64,000 nt of DNA from Streptomyces sp. Isolate_45 (GTDB taxonomy: Bacteria; Actinomycetota; Actinomycetes; Streptomycetales; Streptomycetaceae). Position numbers and translations under genes: made by a program. The stretch covers positions 34,947 through 98,946 of the forward strand of contig NZ_JANFAK020000013.1 in the NCBI RefSeq assembly GCF_024721315.2. Direction: 5' to 3'. Shown piece by piece: positions 36,473 through 45,102 of this stretch (position 1 is the first letter of the stretch; the number at the start of each line of letters is the position of its first letter). A model generated the notes under the pieces. That model was not told the DNA's origin and did not search any database. It worked only from the letters and a program-made list of their open reading frames with translations.

Positions 36473-37879
36473 TCAGTGGGGGCGGCGGGCCGCGGCGGGG
36501 ACGGCGTCCGCGAGCCGGTCCAGGACGGCCGCCGCCTGCTCGTCGGTCAGGGTCAGCGGGGGCAGCAGGCGGACGACGCTGGAGTGGCGGCCGCCGAGTT
36601 CGACGATCAGGCCGCGGTCCAGGCACGCCTGGCGCACGGCGGCGGCGAGGTCGGGTGCGGCGGCGCCCGTTTCGGGGTCGACGAGTTCGATGCCGATCAT
36701 CAGGCCGCGCCCCCGGACGTCCCCGACGCAGGGGTGGTCGGCGGCGAGGCCCCGCAGGGCGGTCAGCATGCGCGCGCCCAGGACGGCCGCGCGTTCGGCG
36801 AGGCCGTTGCGGCGGACGTGGGCCAGCGTCGCGGTTCCGGCGGCCATGGCGAGTTGGTTGCCCCGGAAGGTCCCGGCGTGCGCGCCCGGTGCCCAGACGT
36901 CGAGTTCGGCCCGGTAGACGATGACGGCGAGCGGCAGGCTCCCGCCGATGGCCTTGGACATGACCATCACGTCGGGCACGACCCCGGCGTGATCGACGCC
37001 CCAGAAGGCGCCGGTGCGACCGACCCCGGTCTGGACCTCGTCCGCGATCAGCGGGATGCCCCGGGCTGTCGTGATCTCCCGCATGCGGCGCAGCCAGCCG
37101 TCGGGGGCGGGGTGGACCCCGCCCTCCCCCTGGACGGGTTCGACGATCATGCCCGCGGGGGCCGGCACCCCGCCCTTGGGGTCGTCCAACAGGCTCTCGG
37201 TCCAGTGCGCGGCGATCCGTGCGCCCTCGGGTCCGCCGATGCCGAAGGGGCAGCGGTAGTCCTGCGGGTAGGGCAGTCGGGTCACCCGTACGTCGGTGGC
37301 GTGCCCGGAGGCGTCCAGGGCTCCGGCGGTCATGCCGTGGTACGCGCCGGTGAAGGTGAGCAGGCCGGCGCGGCCGGTGGCGGCGCGGACCAGTTTCAGC
37401 GCGGCTTCGACGGCGTCCGTCCCGGCGGGGCCGCAGAACTGGATGCGGGCGTCGGCGGCCAGTTCGGGCGGCAGGTTGGCGAAGAGTTCGGTGGTGAACG
37501 CGTCCTTGACGGGGGTCGCCAGGTCGAGGACGTGCAGCGGGGCCCCCGAGTCGAGGACTCCTCTGATGGCTTCGAGGACGACGGGGTGGTTGTGCCCGAG
37601 GGCGAGGGTGCCCGCGCCGGAGAGGCAGTCGAGGTAGCGCCGCCCGTCGGCACCCTCGATGGTCAGCCCGCGGGCGCGGACGGGGACGATGGGCAGGGAG
37701 CGGGCGTAGGTGCGGGCGGCGGATTCCCGCAGCGCCTGCCTGCGGAGGATGCCCTCCGCCACGACGGGGCCCCGGCTCCCCTGGGTCGGCACGGAGGCCG
37801 CTGCTGCGGCCGGCTCGGTCAAGGCCACGACTGTCGGTCCTCCCGCACGGAATTCCCTTCCGGATTGCGTCTCGAACAT
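36473..37879 (-). CDS. Diaminobutyrate-2-oxoglutarate aminotransferase-like class III enzyme
   Basis: PLP enzyme, likely making 2,4-diaminobutyrate from aspartate semialdehyde, the entry to 1,3-diaminopropane-type siderophores or ectoine. 468 residues from the ATG at 37879 (MFETQSGREF); earlier starts are low complexity and no strong ribosome binding site is seen. Class III features: CLSGAGTLALGHNHP, LTFTGAYHGMTAGALDASGH, MIVEPVQGEGGVHPAP, LIADEVQTGVGRTGAFWG, and the PLP Lys in VMVMSKAIGGSLP (~308). First gene of the siderophore operon, ending 20 bases before synthetase 1. No ectoine gene is near, so the siderophore role is preferred. Confidence 0.85.
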   Translation of the reverse strand: MFETQSGREFRAGGPTVVALTEPAAAAASVPTQGSRGPVVAEGILRRQALRESAARTYARSLPIVPVRARGLTIEGADGRRYLDCLSGAGTLALGHNHPVVLEAIRGVLDSGAPLHVLDLATPVKDAFTTELFANLPPELAADARIQFCGPAGTDAVEAALKLVRAATGRAGLLTFTGAYHGMTAGALDASGHATDVRVTRLPYPQDYRCPFGIGGPEGARIAAHWTESLLDDPKGGVPAPAGMIVEPVQGEGGVHPAPDGWLRRMREITTARGIPLIADEVQTGVGRTGAFWGVDHAGVVPDVMVMSKAIGGSLPLAVIVYRAELDVWAPGAHAGTFRGNQLAMAAGTATLAHVRRNGLAERAAVLGARMLTALRGLAADHPCVGDVRGRGLMIGIELVDPETGAAAPDLAAAVRQACLDRGLIVELGGRHSSVVRLLPPLTLTDEQAAAVLDRLADAVPAAARRPH

Positions 37880-37896
37880 GAACGCTGGTGCACCAT

Positions 37897-37921
37897 CCCC
37901 CGTACGTACCAACGACGGGGG
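37897..37921. promoter_or_regulatory. Inverted repeat upstream of the siderophore operon
   Basis: CCCCCGT (37897-37903) and ACGGGGG (37915-37921), 18 bases upstream of the aminotransferase ATG and shared with the divergent protease-like gene. It could be an operator; no iron-box consensus (TTAGG-CCTAA type) was seen. Confidence 0.35.
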
Positions 37922-38136
37922 AGGCCACGGATCACGGGTGGCCGGAAGATCCTTGGCCGCGATCGGACAAGACCGGGCACCGCGAACGGGAGCAGGGGAG
38001 GCCCATGACGGTCCGGGACCGCAGGAACCGCGGACCCGGGGACCGCCGTCCTCAGAGGCGGCGGCATAGTGGGGGGCTGCACGGCACCCCGATCCATTCC
38101 GCTTCAACACCTCGAAACACCAGGGGGACTGACAAC

Positions 38137-39312
38137 ATGCGACCGAACCGACCGGTCACCGCGATCCTGTGCGTGGCCGCGCTCGCGCTGACCGCCGCGG
38201 CCTGCGGACCCGGCGACGGGGAGGCCGGCGGCGACGCCAAGCCGACCGTGGCTGTGAACCTGCCTTCCGGCGCCCCGGACGGGATCAAGATCCCGGACGA
38301 GCTCAAGGACAAGCTCAAGCAGCACGGCTTCGACCTGGAGAAGTGGAAGGGGGGCGAGTGGAAGAACTGGCAGAAGGACGACTGGCTCCGCGAGGCGGGC
38401 GACTACATCAACCCGATCATCGAGGGTTTGTGGGACCCGGACCGGATGCGTGACGCGGAGCAGCCGCAGCGTCCGGCCGTGGACCCGGACGCCGGCAAGG
38501 ACCAGGGCGTCACCGACCCGACCCCGGCCGCGGTGACGGCGAAGCCCGCCGCCGCGCCGTACCACTCCAGCGTCCCCGCGTCGGGCAAGGTCTTCTTCGA
38601 CGGCCCCGAGGGTTCGATGGTCTGCTCGGCGACCGTGGTGAAGGACCCCGCCCACCCGGGCAAGTCCAACATGGTCTGGACGGCGGGCCACTGCGTGCAC
38701 GCGGGCAAGGCCGGCGGCTGGTACCGCAACATCGCCTTCGTTCCGTCGTACAACAACACCGGCAAGCCGTCGGCCGCGCTGAAGGGCGCGCCGCGCGAGC
38801 AGGTGGCTCCGTACGGCGTGTGGTGGAGCGACTGGGCGCAGACGTCCGACCAGTGGATCGCGACGGGCGGTCCGACGGGCGGTGCGGGTGCCCCGTACGA
38901 CTTCGCGGTGCTGCACGTGACGCCGGAGAAGGGCAACGGCAAGTCGCTGGAGGAGACCGTGGGCACGGCGCTGCCGGTCGACTTCGCGGCTCCCGCGGTG
39001 GGGAAGGTCGCGAGCATCACGGCGACGGGTTACCCGGCGGCGGCTCCGTTCGACGGGCAGAAGGCGTACCAGTGCGCGGACAAGCCGGGGCGTCTGACGC
39101 TGAAGGCGGCGGAGCCGGTGATGTACCGGATCGGCTGCACGATGACGGGCGGTTCCTCGGGTGGCGGTTGGGTCGCCGCGGGCGCGGACGGCAAGCCGGC
39201 GCTGGTGTCGAACACCTCGATCGGCCCGGCCAAGGCCGGCTGGCTGGCGGGACCGCGGCTGGGGCCGGAGGCCAAGGGGATCTTCGACGCGGTGAGCGGC
39301 AAGTTCAAGTAG
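38137..39312 (+). CDS. Trypsin-like serine protease lipoprotein
   Basis: 391 residues from the ATG at 38137 (MRPNRPVTAIL). The N-terminus is a signal peptide ending in LALTAAAC, a weak lipobox, so the protein is probably lipid-anchored outside the membrane. Residues ~60-130 are charged, with a WKGGEWKNWQKDDW stretch, and may be a linker. The protease domain has His185 in VWTAGHCVH, Asp255 in YDFAVLHV and Ser341 in TGGSSGGGW. This is the V8/trypsin-like class. Divergent from the siderophore operon and followed by a very strong terminator. Substrate unknown. Confidence 0.88.
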   Translation: MRPNRPVTAILCVAALALTAAACGPGDGEAGGDAKPTVAVNLPSGAPDGIKIPDELKDKLKQHGFDLEKWKGGEWKNWQKDDWLREAGDYINPIIEGLWDPDRMRDAEQPQRPAVDPDAGKDQGVTDPTPAAVTAKPAAAPYHSSVPASGKVFFDGPEGSMVCSATVVKDPAHPGKSNMVWTAGHCVHAGKAGGWYRNIAFVPSYNNTGKPSAALKGAPREQVAPYGVWWSDWAQTSDQWIATGGPTGGAGAPYDFAVLHVTPEKGNGKSLEETVGTALPVDFAAPAVGKVASITATGYPAAAPFDGQKAYQCADKPGRLTLKAAEPVMYRIGCTMTGGSSGGGWVAAGADGKPALVSNTSIGPAKAGWLAGPRLGPEAKGIFDAVSGKFK

Positions 39313-39314
39313 GA

Positions 39315-39398
39315 CGGTCCGTCGGTCGACGCACGCAGGACGTCGGCCGACCGACGCCGGACGTCGGCCGACGTACCCGGGACATCGACCGACGCCGG
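39315..39398. repeat. Imperfect 21-bp tandem repeats after the lipoprotein gene
   Basis: Units at 39339-39359, 39360-39380 and 39381-39398 share GACGTCGGCCGAC-type sequence, with a more diverged copy before them. Noncoding; just upstream of the terminator hairpin. Confidence 0.6.
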
Positions 39399-39399
39399 A

Positions 39400-39442
39400 C
39401 ATGACGGAGGGCCCCCGCCGAAAGCGGGGGCCCTCCGTCATG
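39400..39442. terminator. Strong bidirectional terminator
   Basis: Perfect 19-bp stem (39400-39418 with 39424-39442) and a CGAAA loop, between convergent genes (protease stop 39312, hflX stop 39467). Confidence 0.9.
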
Positions 39443-39466
39443 CGTGCGGCGCGTGCCGCGTCACCG

Positions 39467-40975
39467 TTACTGCTTCGCGGGCACGTACGGCGCCAGGTCC
39501 GCCGCGAGTTCCGGGTGGACACGGGCCTTGAGCAGGGTGCCCTCCGGGGTGTGCTCCTCGGAGATGACCTCGCCCTCGGCGTGCGCCTTGGCGATGAGCG
39601 AGCCGCGGGTGTACGGCACCAGGGCCTCCACCTCGACCTCGGGTCGGGGCAGTTCGGCGTCGATGAGCGCGAGGAGTTCCTCGATGCCCATCCCGGTGCG
39701 GGCCGAGACGGCGATGGAGTGCCGCTCGATGCGCAGCAGGCGCTGCAGGACGAGCGGGTCCGCCGCGTCCGCCTTGTTGATCACGACGATCTCGGGCACG
39801 TTGACGGCGCCGACCTCGCGGATCACCTCGCGGACGGCCGCCAGCTGCTCCTCCGGCGCCGGGTGCGAGCCGTCCACGATGTGGAGGATGAGGTCGGAGT
39901 CGCCGACCTCCTCCATCGTGGAGCGGAACGCCTCGACGAGGTGGTGGGGCAGGTGCCGGACGAAGCCGACCGTGTCGGCGAGGGTGTAGACCCTGCCGGA
40001 CGGGGTTTCGGCGCGGCGCACGGTCGGGTCGAGGGTGGCGAACAGTGCGTTCTCCACCAGGACGCCCGCGCCGGTGAGGCGGTTGAGCAGCGAGGACTTG
40101 CCGGCGTTGGTGTAGCCGGCGATGGCGACCGAGGGCACCTTGTTGCGGCGTCGTTCCTGCCGCTGGATGTCGCGGCCGGTCTTCATCTCGGCGAGCTCCC
40201 GGCGCATCTTCGCCATCTTCTCGCGGATGCGTCGCCGGTCGGTCTCGATCTTGGTTTCACCGGGGCCGCGGGTGGCCATGCCGCCACCGCCGCCGCCACC
40301 CATCTGCCGGGACAGCGACTGACCCCAGCCGCGCAGTCGCGGCAGCATGTACTGCATCTGCGCGAGCGCGACCTGCGCCTTGCCCTCTCGGGACTTGGCG
40401 TGCTGGGCGAAGATGTCGAGGATGAGGGCGGTCCGGTCGACGACCTTGACCTTGACGACGTCTTCGAGGGCGATGAGCTGGCCGGGGCTGAGCTCGCCGT
40501 CGCAGACGACGGTGTCGGCCCCGCTCTCCATGACGATGTCGCGCAGCTCGCGGGCCTTGCCGGAGCCGATGAAGGTGGCCGGGTCGGGCTTGTCGCGGCG
40601 CTGCATCACGCCGTCGAGGACGAGGGCGCCCGCGGTCTCGGCGAGGGCGGCGAGCTCCGCGAGGGAGTTCTCCGCGTCCTGCACCGTCCCGGAGGTCCAC
40701 ACGCCGACGAGGACCACTCGCTCCAGGCGGAGCTGGCGGTACTCGACCTCGGTGACGTCCTCGAGTTCGGTGGAGAGACCCGCGACGCGGCGCAGGGCCG
40801 CGCGCTCGGAGCGGTCGAGCTGGTCGCCGTCCCGCTCTCCGTCGATCTCGTGGCTCCAGGCGACGTCCTCTTCCATCAGGGCATCGGCCCGAAGGCTCTC
40901 GGTGAAGCTCTGCGGGTCGCGCGCGTCCTGCGCGTCGTCCCGCGGGTCCTGGGAAGGGGAAGAAGAGGAGGTCAT
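39467..40975 (-). CDS. hflX: GTPase HflX
   Basis: Ribosome-associated GTPase that splits stalled ribosomes under stress. 502 residues from the ATG at 40975. The N-terminal domain contains TFIGSGKARELRDIV and the Gly-rich MGGGGGGGMATRGPGETKIE loop. The GTPase domain has G1 GYTNAGKSSLLN, G3 DTVGFVRHLP and G4 NKADAADP. The first 60 residues are acidic and variable. Convergent with the lipoprotein gene. An inverted repeat sits about 105 bases upstream of the start. Confidence 0.97.
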   Translation of the reverse strand: MTSSSSPSQDPRDDAQDARDPQSFTESLRADALMEEDVAWSHEIDGERDGDQLDRSERAALRRVAGLSTELEDVTEVEYRQLRLERVVLVGVWTSGTVQDAENSLAELAALAETAGALVLDGVMQRRDKPDPATFIGSGKARELRDIVMESGADTVVCDGELSPGQLIALEDVVKVKVVDRTALILDIFAQHAKSREGKAQVALAQMQYMLPRLRGWGQSLSRQMGGGGGGGMATRGPGETKIETDRRRIREKMAKMRRELAEMKTGRDIQRQERRRNKVPSVAIAGYTNAGKSSLLNRLTGAGVLVENALFATLDPTVRRAETPSGRVYTLADTVGFVRHLPHHLVEAFRSTMEEVGDSDLILHIVDGSHPAPEEQLAAVREVIREVGAVNVPEIVVINKADAADPLVLQRLLRIERHSIAVSARTGMGIEELLALIDAELPRPEVEVEALVPYTRGSLIAKAHAEGEVISEEHTPEGTLLKARVHPELAADLAPYVPAKQ

Positions 40976-41079
40976 TGGATCCTTACGTCGATTCGAATGC
41001 GTCGCGCCGGCTGCGGTGCGAGCCGTTGCCGGGCCTGTCCGGCGAGGCCCGGCCGGTCATGGCCAAAGGTACCGCCGCG

Positions 41080-41099
41080 CGTGACATCACACTGTCACG
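41080..41099. promoter_or_regulatory. Inverted repeat upstream of hflX
   Basis: CGTGACA-TCACAC-TGTCACG, perfect 7-bp arms. Lies between hflX start and the end of the peptidase gene; candidate operator. Confidence 0.45.
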
Positions 41100-41227
41100 T
41101 GCAACGCGTCACCCCGCCCGGTGATTCCCCGGGAAGGCGTTCCCCGGTTCACCTGACGGCCTCGTCGATGGTGACATGCCCGTTCCTCGCCCGTCATACC
41201 GTTTTCCCACAACCCGGTACCGCGTCC

Positions 41228-42712
41228 CTACCGGCTGCCGGCACCCGATGCGGCGGCGCCCTTGCCCCCCGACGCCGCCGGACCGCTCCACTCCGGGTGT
41301 CCGGGCATGGGCGGCGTCTTCGCCCCGTAGAGCCACGGCTGCAGGAAGGGGCCGAGGTCCCGTCCGGCTTCCTGCGAGGCCAGGCGCACGAAGTCGGCCG
41401 TGCCGGCCACCCCGTCCCTGTGCTCGGCGACCCAGCGCCGCTGGATGCGGTCGAAGGCGGCCGTGCCGACCTCCTGGCGCAGGGCGTAGAGGATCAGCGC
41501 CGAGCCGTCGTACACCACGGGTCGGAAGAGCCCGATCTTCTCGCCCGGGCCGGAGGCCTTCGGGGCCGCCGGCGGGCCGCCCGCCGCCCGCCACTGGTCG
41601 GAGCGCTGGTACGCCTCGCGCATGCGGCGCTCCAGGGAGTACTTGCCGAGCCCGTCCGCGTAGAGGGCCTCGTACCAGGTCGCGTGTCCCTCGTTGAGCC
41701 ACAGGTCGGACCAGGTGCGCGGGCTGACGCTGTCGCCGAACCACTGGTGCGCCAGCTCGTGGACCATGACGGCCTCCACGTACCACTCGGGGTAGCCGGC
41801 TCCCGTGAAGAGCCCGTGCTCGAAGAGCGAGAGGGTCTGCGTCTCCAGCTCGAACCCGGTGGTGGCCTTGGCGATCAGCACCCCGTAGTTCTCGAACGGG
41901 TACCGGCCCACCCGCTCCTCCATCCAGGCCACGTGGCCTGGGGTCTTCTTCAGCCAGGGCTCCAGCTTCTCCCGGTCGGCGGCGGGCACCACGTCGCGCA
42001 GCGGCAGCCCGTGCGGGCCGGTGCGGTGGACGACGGCGGACCGGCCCACGGAGACCTGGGCCAGTTCGGTGGCCATCGGATGCAGGGTCCGGTACGTCCA
42101 CTCCTTGGCGCCGCCTGCCCGGGCCGCCGGCAGGGCGCCCGGCACCCCGTTGGCGACGGCGGTGAGCTCGGCGGGGGCGGTGATCCGGAAGGTGAACCAG
42201 GCCTTGTCGGCGGGGTGGTCGTTGCACGGGAAGACGCGGTGCGCGGCGTCGGCCTGGTTGGCCATGGCCAGGCCGTCCTCGGTGGGGACCCAGCCGCCGT
42301 CGCCGCGTCCGCGCGGGTCGCTGGTGTGCCGGACGGTGATGCGCAGCGGCACGCTCGCCGCCACGGCCCGCGCGGGGGTCAGTACGAGGTCCTCCCCGAC
42401 GCTCTCGAACCGCGCCGGCTCCCCGTTGACCTCGGCCGACGCCACCGTGCCGTGGGTGAAGTCGAGGTTGATCCGCTCCAGCGGCTCCAGACTGCGGGCT
42501 TCGATGACGGTGACCGCGTCCAGGGGGCTGCGATTGTCCTTGTACGTGAAGGACAGGTCGTAGGAGAGGACGTCGTACCCGGGGTTGCCGAGCTCCGGGA
42601 ACAGCCGGTCGCCGATGCCCAGCGGCTTCGGCGGGGGCAGCACGGCGGCGACGAGGGTGAGGGAGGCCGCGGCCAGCAGGGCGGCGCGCAGGCGCGGGGA
42701 GGTGAGCTGCAT
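41228..42712 (-). CDS. Secreted M1-family zinc metallopeptidase
   Basis: 494 residues from the ATG at 42712 (MQLTSPRLRAALL) with GGTGG upstream. The hydrophobic stretch AALLAAASLTLVAAVLP is a signal peptide. Gluzincin zinc site HELAHQWFGD (~316) followed 18 residues on by the Glu of NEGHATWYE; GYPEWYVEAV precedes it. The N-terminal beta domain of M1 aminopeptidases is present, but the C-terminal ARM-like domain is missing, so this is a short form. It probably trims peptides outside the cell. The C-terminal tail is Gly/Ala/Ser-rich. Confidence 0.92.
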   Translation of the reverse strand: MQLTSPRLRAALLAAASLTLVAAVLPPPKPLGIGDRLFPELGNPGYDVLSYDLSFTYKDNRSPLDAVTVIEARSLEPLERINLDFTHGTVASAEVNGEPARFESVGEDLVLTPARAVAASVPLRITVRHTSDPRGRGDGGWVPTEDGLAMANQADAAHRVFPCNDHPADKAWFTFRITAPAELTAVANGVPGALPAARAGGAKEWTYRTLHPMATELAQVSVGRSAVVHRTGPHGLPLRDVVPAADREKLEPWLKKTPGHVAWMEERVGRYPFENYGVLIAKATTGFELETQTLSLFEHGLFTGAGYPEWYVEAVMVHELAHQWFGDSVSPRTWSDLWLNEGHATWYEALYADGLGKYSLERRMREAYQRSDQWRAAGGPPAAPKASGPGEKIGLFRPVVYDGSALILYALRQEVGTAAFDRIQRRWVAEHRDGVAGTADFVRLASQEAGRDLGPFLQPWLYGAKTPPMPGHPEWSGPAASGGKGAAASGAGSR

Positions 42713-42830
42713 CCACCACCGCTTACCAGCGGCGGCCCGCGACCCGCGCGCGACGCGCGATGCGACCACCCGAACGAGGCGCTCCCCCCAGGGACCGGCC
42801 TACGCGCGCCCCCACGCGCTCCCCCTCCCC

Positions 42831-42870
42831 CGAACTCCCCCGAACTCCCCCGAACTCCCCCGAACTCCCC
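42831..42870. repeat. Four perfect copies of a 10-bp tandem repeat
   Basis: CGAACTCCCC four times in a row, preceded by CCCCCTCCCC, in the short gap between the rshA stop and the peptidase start. It may vary in copy number between strains. Confidence 0.85.
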
Positions 42871-42880
42871 CCAGGCTCCG

Positions 42881-44962
42881 CTACGCGCGGCGGACGTCGT
42901 AGACGCCCGGGACGTCGCGCATGGCGCGCATCAGGGCGGCCAGTCCCGTCGCGTCGGGGAGTTGCAGCGTGTACGAGTGGCGGACCCGCTGTTCGACGGG
43001 CGGTTCCACGGTCGCGGACACCACCTCGACCCCTTCGCGGGCGATGGCCTCGGTCAGGTCGGCCAGCAGGTGCGGGCGGCCGAACGATTCGGCGAGGAGC
43101 GTGACCCGACAGTCCGCGGTGGCCCGCCAGTGCACGGCGACGGCCGTCCGCCCCACGGACCGCATCTGGGCGACGGCCGGACAGTGGACGCGGTGCACGG
43201 TGACGGCACCGCCCCGTACGAGGAACCCGGCGACGGCGTCCGGCGGTACGGGTGTGCAGCAGCCCGCGAGGCGGACGGTGGCGTCCGGCAGGTCGGCGAC
43301 GGCGTTGCCCCCGCCGCCGCGCGCCCCGACGACGGACAGCGGGGCGCGGGGGGCAGCGGCGGCGGGTCCGGCCCCGTCCGGGTGGGACTGGAGCCAGCTG
43401 CTGATGGCGATCCGGGCGGCGGGGGTCCTGGCGTGGTCCAGCCAGTCGGCGGCCGGCCCCGAGGAGGCGTCCTGGGCGAGCAGCAGTTGGACGGTGTCCC
43501 CGTCGGAGAGCGGGGAGGAGAGGGAGGTGAGGCGCCCGTTGACCCGGGCGCCGATACAGCGGTGGGCCGCGTCGCCGTGCTGGGCGTAGGCGGCGTCGAT
43601 ACAGGAGGCCCCGGCGGGCAGGCTCATCGTGCCGGAGGCGCTGCCGTCCTCGCGGTAGACGGTGATCTCGCGGTCCTGGGCGAGTTCGGCGCGCAGGACC
43701 GTCCAGAAGGTGTCGGGGTCGGGCGCGGACTGCTGCCAGTCGAGGAGCCGGGACAGCCAGCCGGGCCGGGTCGGGTCGACCCGCTCCTCGTCGCAGTCGG
43801 CGGGCTCGCCGGTGGCGTACGGGTTGCCGAGGGCGACGACCCCGGCCTCGGCGACGCGGTGCATCTGCCGGGTGCGGACGATGACTTCGGCGACGTAGCC
43901 CTCGGGGACGGCGACGGCGGTGTGCAGCGACTGGTAGAGGTTGAACTTCGGGACGGCGATGAAGTCCTTGAACTCCGAGACGACGGGGGTGAAGCAGGTG
44001 TGGAGCTCCCCCAGCACGGCGTAGCAGTCGGCGTTCTCGCCGACGAGGACGAGGATGCGGCCGAAGTCGGAGCCGCGCAGGTCGCCGCGACTGCGGGAGA
44101 TCCGGTGGACGGAGACGAAGTGCCGCGGCCGTACGAGCACTTCGGCCGTGACGCCCGCTTCGCGCAGGACGGCGCGCACGGAGTCGGCGATGGCGGGGAG
44201 CGGGTCGGCCTCCCCGGCGTGGGCGGCGATGAGCGCGCGCGTGTGCTCGTACTCCTCGGGGTGCAGGATCGCGAAGACCAGGTCCTCCAGTTCGGTCTTC
44301 AGGGCCTGCACGCCGAGCCGTTCGGCGAGCGGGATGAGGACGTCGCGCGTCACCTTGGCGATGCGTTCCTGCTTCTCCGGTCGCATCACGCCGAGGGTGC
44401 GCATGTTGTGCAGCCGGTCGGCGAGTTTGATGGACATGACGCGGACGTCGTTGCCGGTGGCGACGAGCATCTTGCGGAAGGTCTCGGGTTCGGCGGCGGC
44501 GCCGTAGTCGATCTTCTCGACCTTGGTGACGCCGTCGACGATGAAGCAGACCTCGGCGCCGAACTCCTCGCGGACCTGATCGAGGGTCACGTCCGTGTCC
44601 TCGACGGTGTCGTGGAGGAGGGAGGCGGTCAGCGTCGTCGTCTCGGCGCCGAGTTCGGCCAGGATGAGGGTGACGGCGAGCGGATGTGTGATGTACGGCT
44701 CACCGCTCTTGCGCATCTGGCCGCGGTGGGAGGTCTCCGCGAGCAGGTAGGCGCGCCGCAGAATGGAAAGGTCGGCGTCCGGATGGTGGGCACGGTGGGC
44801 TTCTGCTACGTGTCCGATCGCGTCCGGGAGCCGGTCGCGGGACGTGGGCCCGAGCAGGGCCGCCCGGCCGAGCCGCCGCAGATCGAGCCGCGTCCGGCCC
44901 CGTCTGCGCAGCTCAGGACGCACTTCGGCATGTGCTTCGGGGTTCGTGGCCTCTGCACTCAT
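42881..44962 (-). CDS. rshA: RelA/SpoT homologue RshA ((p)ppGpp metabolism)
   Basis: 693 residues from the ATG at 44962 (MSAEATNPEA), with GGAGGTG upstream. Domains: HD hydrolase with RGQMRKSGEPYITHPLAV and LLHDTVEDTDVT (~60-200); synthetase-like domain with FKDFIAVPKFNLYQSLHT and EVIVRTRQMH (~215-360), in which the usual GRxKxxxSI reads VRPRHFVSV (Lys to Arg) and the GVAAHW end is missing; TGS domain (ITVYREDGSASGTMSLPAG); and a C-terminal ACT domain. It probably degrades and perhaps weakly makes (p)ppGpp. A second RelA-type protein exists in Streptomyces elsewhere. It is well separated from dapF and read on the same strand. Confidence 0.93.
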   Translation of the reverse strand: MSAEATNPEAHAEVRPELRRRGRTRLDLRRLGRAALLGPTSRDRLPDAIGHVAEAHRAHHPDADLSILRRAYLLAETSHRGQMRKSGEPYITHPLAVTLILAELGAETTTLTASLLHDTVEDTDVTLDQVREEFGAEVCFIVDGVTKVEKIDYGAAAEPETFRKMLVATGNDVRVMSIKLADRLHNMRTLGVMRPEKQERIAKVTRDVLIPLAERLGVQALKTELEDLVFAILHPEEYEHTRALIAAHAGEADPLPAIADSVRAVLREAGVTAEVLVRPRHFVSVHRISRSRGDLRGSDFGRILVLVGENADCYAVLGELHTCFTPVVSEFKDFIAVPKFNLYQSLHTAVAVPEGYVAEVIVRTRQMHRVAEAGVVALGNPYATGEPADCDEERVDPTRPGWLSRLLDWQQSAPDPDTFWTVLRAELAQDREITVYREDGSASGTMSLPAGASCIDAAYAQHGDAAHRCIGARVNGRLTSLSSPLSDGDTVQLLLAQDASSGPAADWLDHARTPAARIAISSWLQSHPDGAGPAAAAPRAPLSVVGARGGGGNAVADLPDATVRLAGCCTPVPPDAVAGFLVRGGAVTVHRVHCPAVAQMRSVGRTAVAVHWRATADCRVTLLAESFGRPHLLADLTEAIAREGVEVVSATVEPPVEQRVRHSYTLQLPDATGLAALMRAMRDVPGVYDVRRA

Positions 44963-45102
44963 GGGCACCTCCGGCGGCTTCGACCGGCGGTGGCGGGCAT
45001 GGGGTGAGCCCTCAGGGCCGGTGCCTGATGTTACCGACCCCACCACGTGGCGCAGTCCACCTCTCGCTCAGCGTGAAACGGATCACCCATGAGAGGGAAT
45101 CT

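Noticed and set aside
37880..38136. Iron-box (DmdR/IdeR) upstream of the siderophore operon
   Set aside because: No sequence near TTAGGTTAGGCTAACCTAA could be found by eye in this gap; the only symmetry is a GC-rich inverted repeat.
39401..45007. A 1868-codon open frame on the plus strand
   Set aside because: It lies antisense to hflX, an M1 peptidase and rshA and crosses intergenic DNA. In 72%-GC DNA the antisense frame of real genes stays open by chance; no domain is present.
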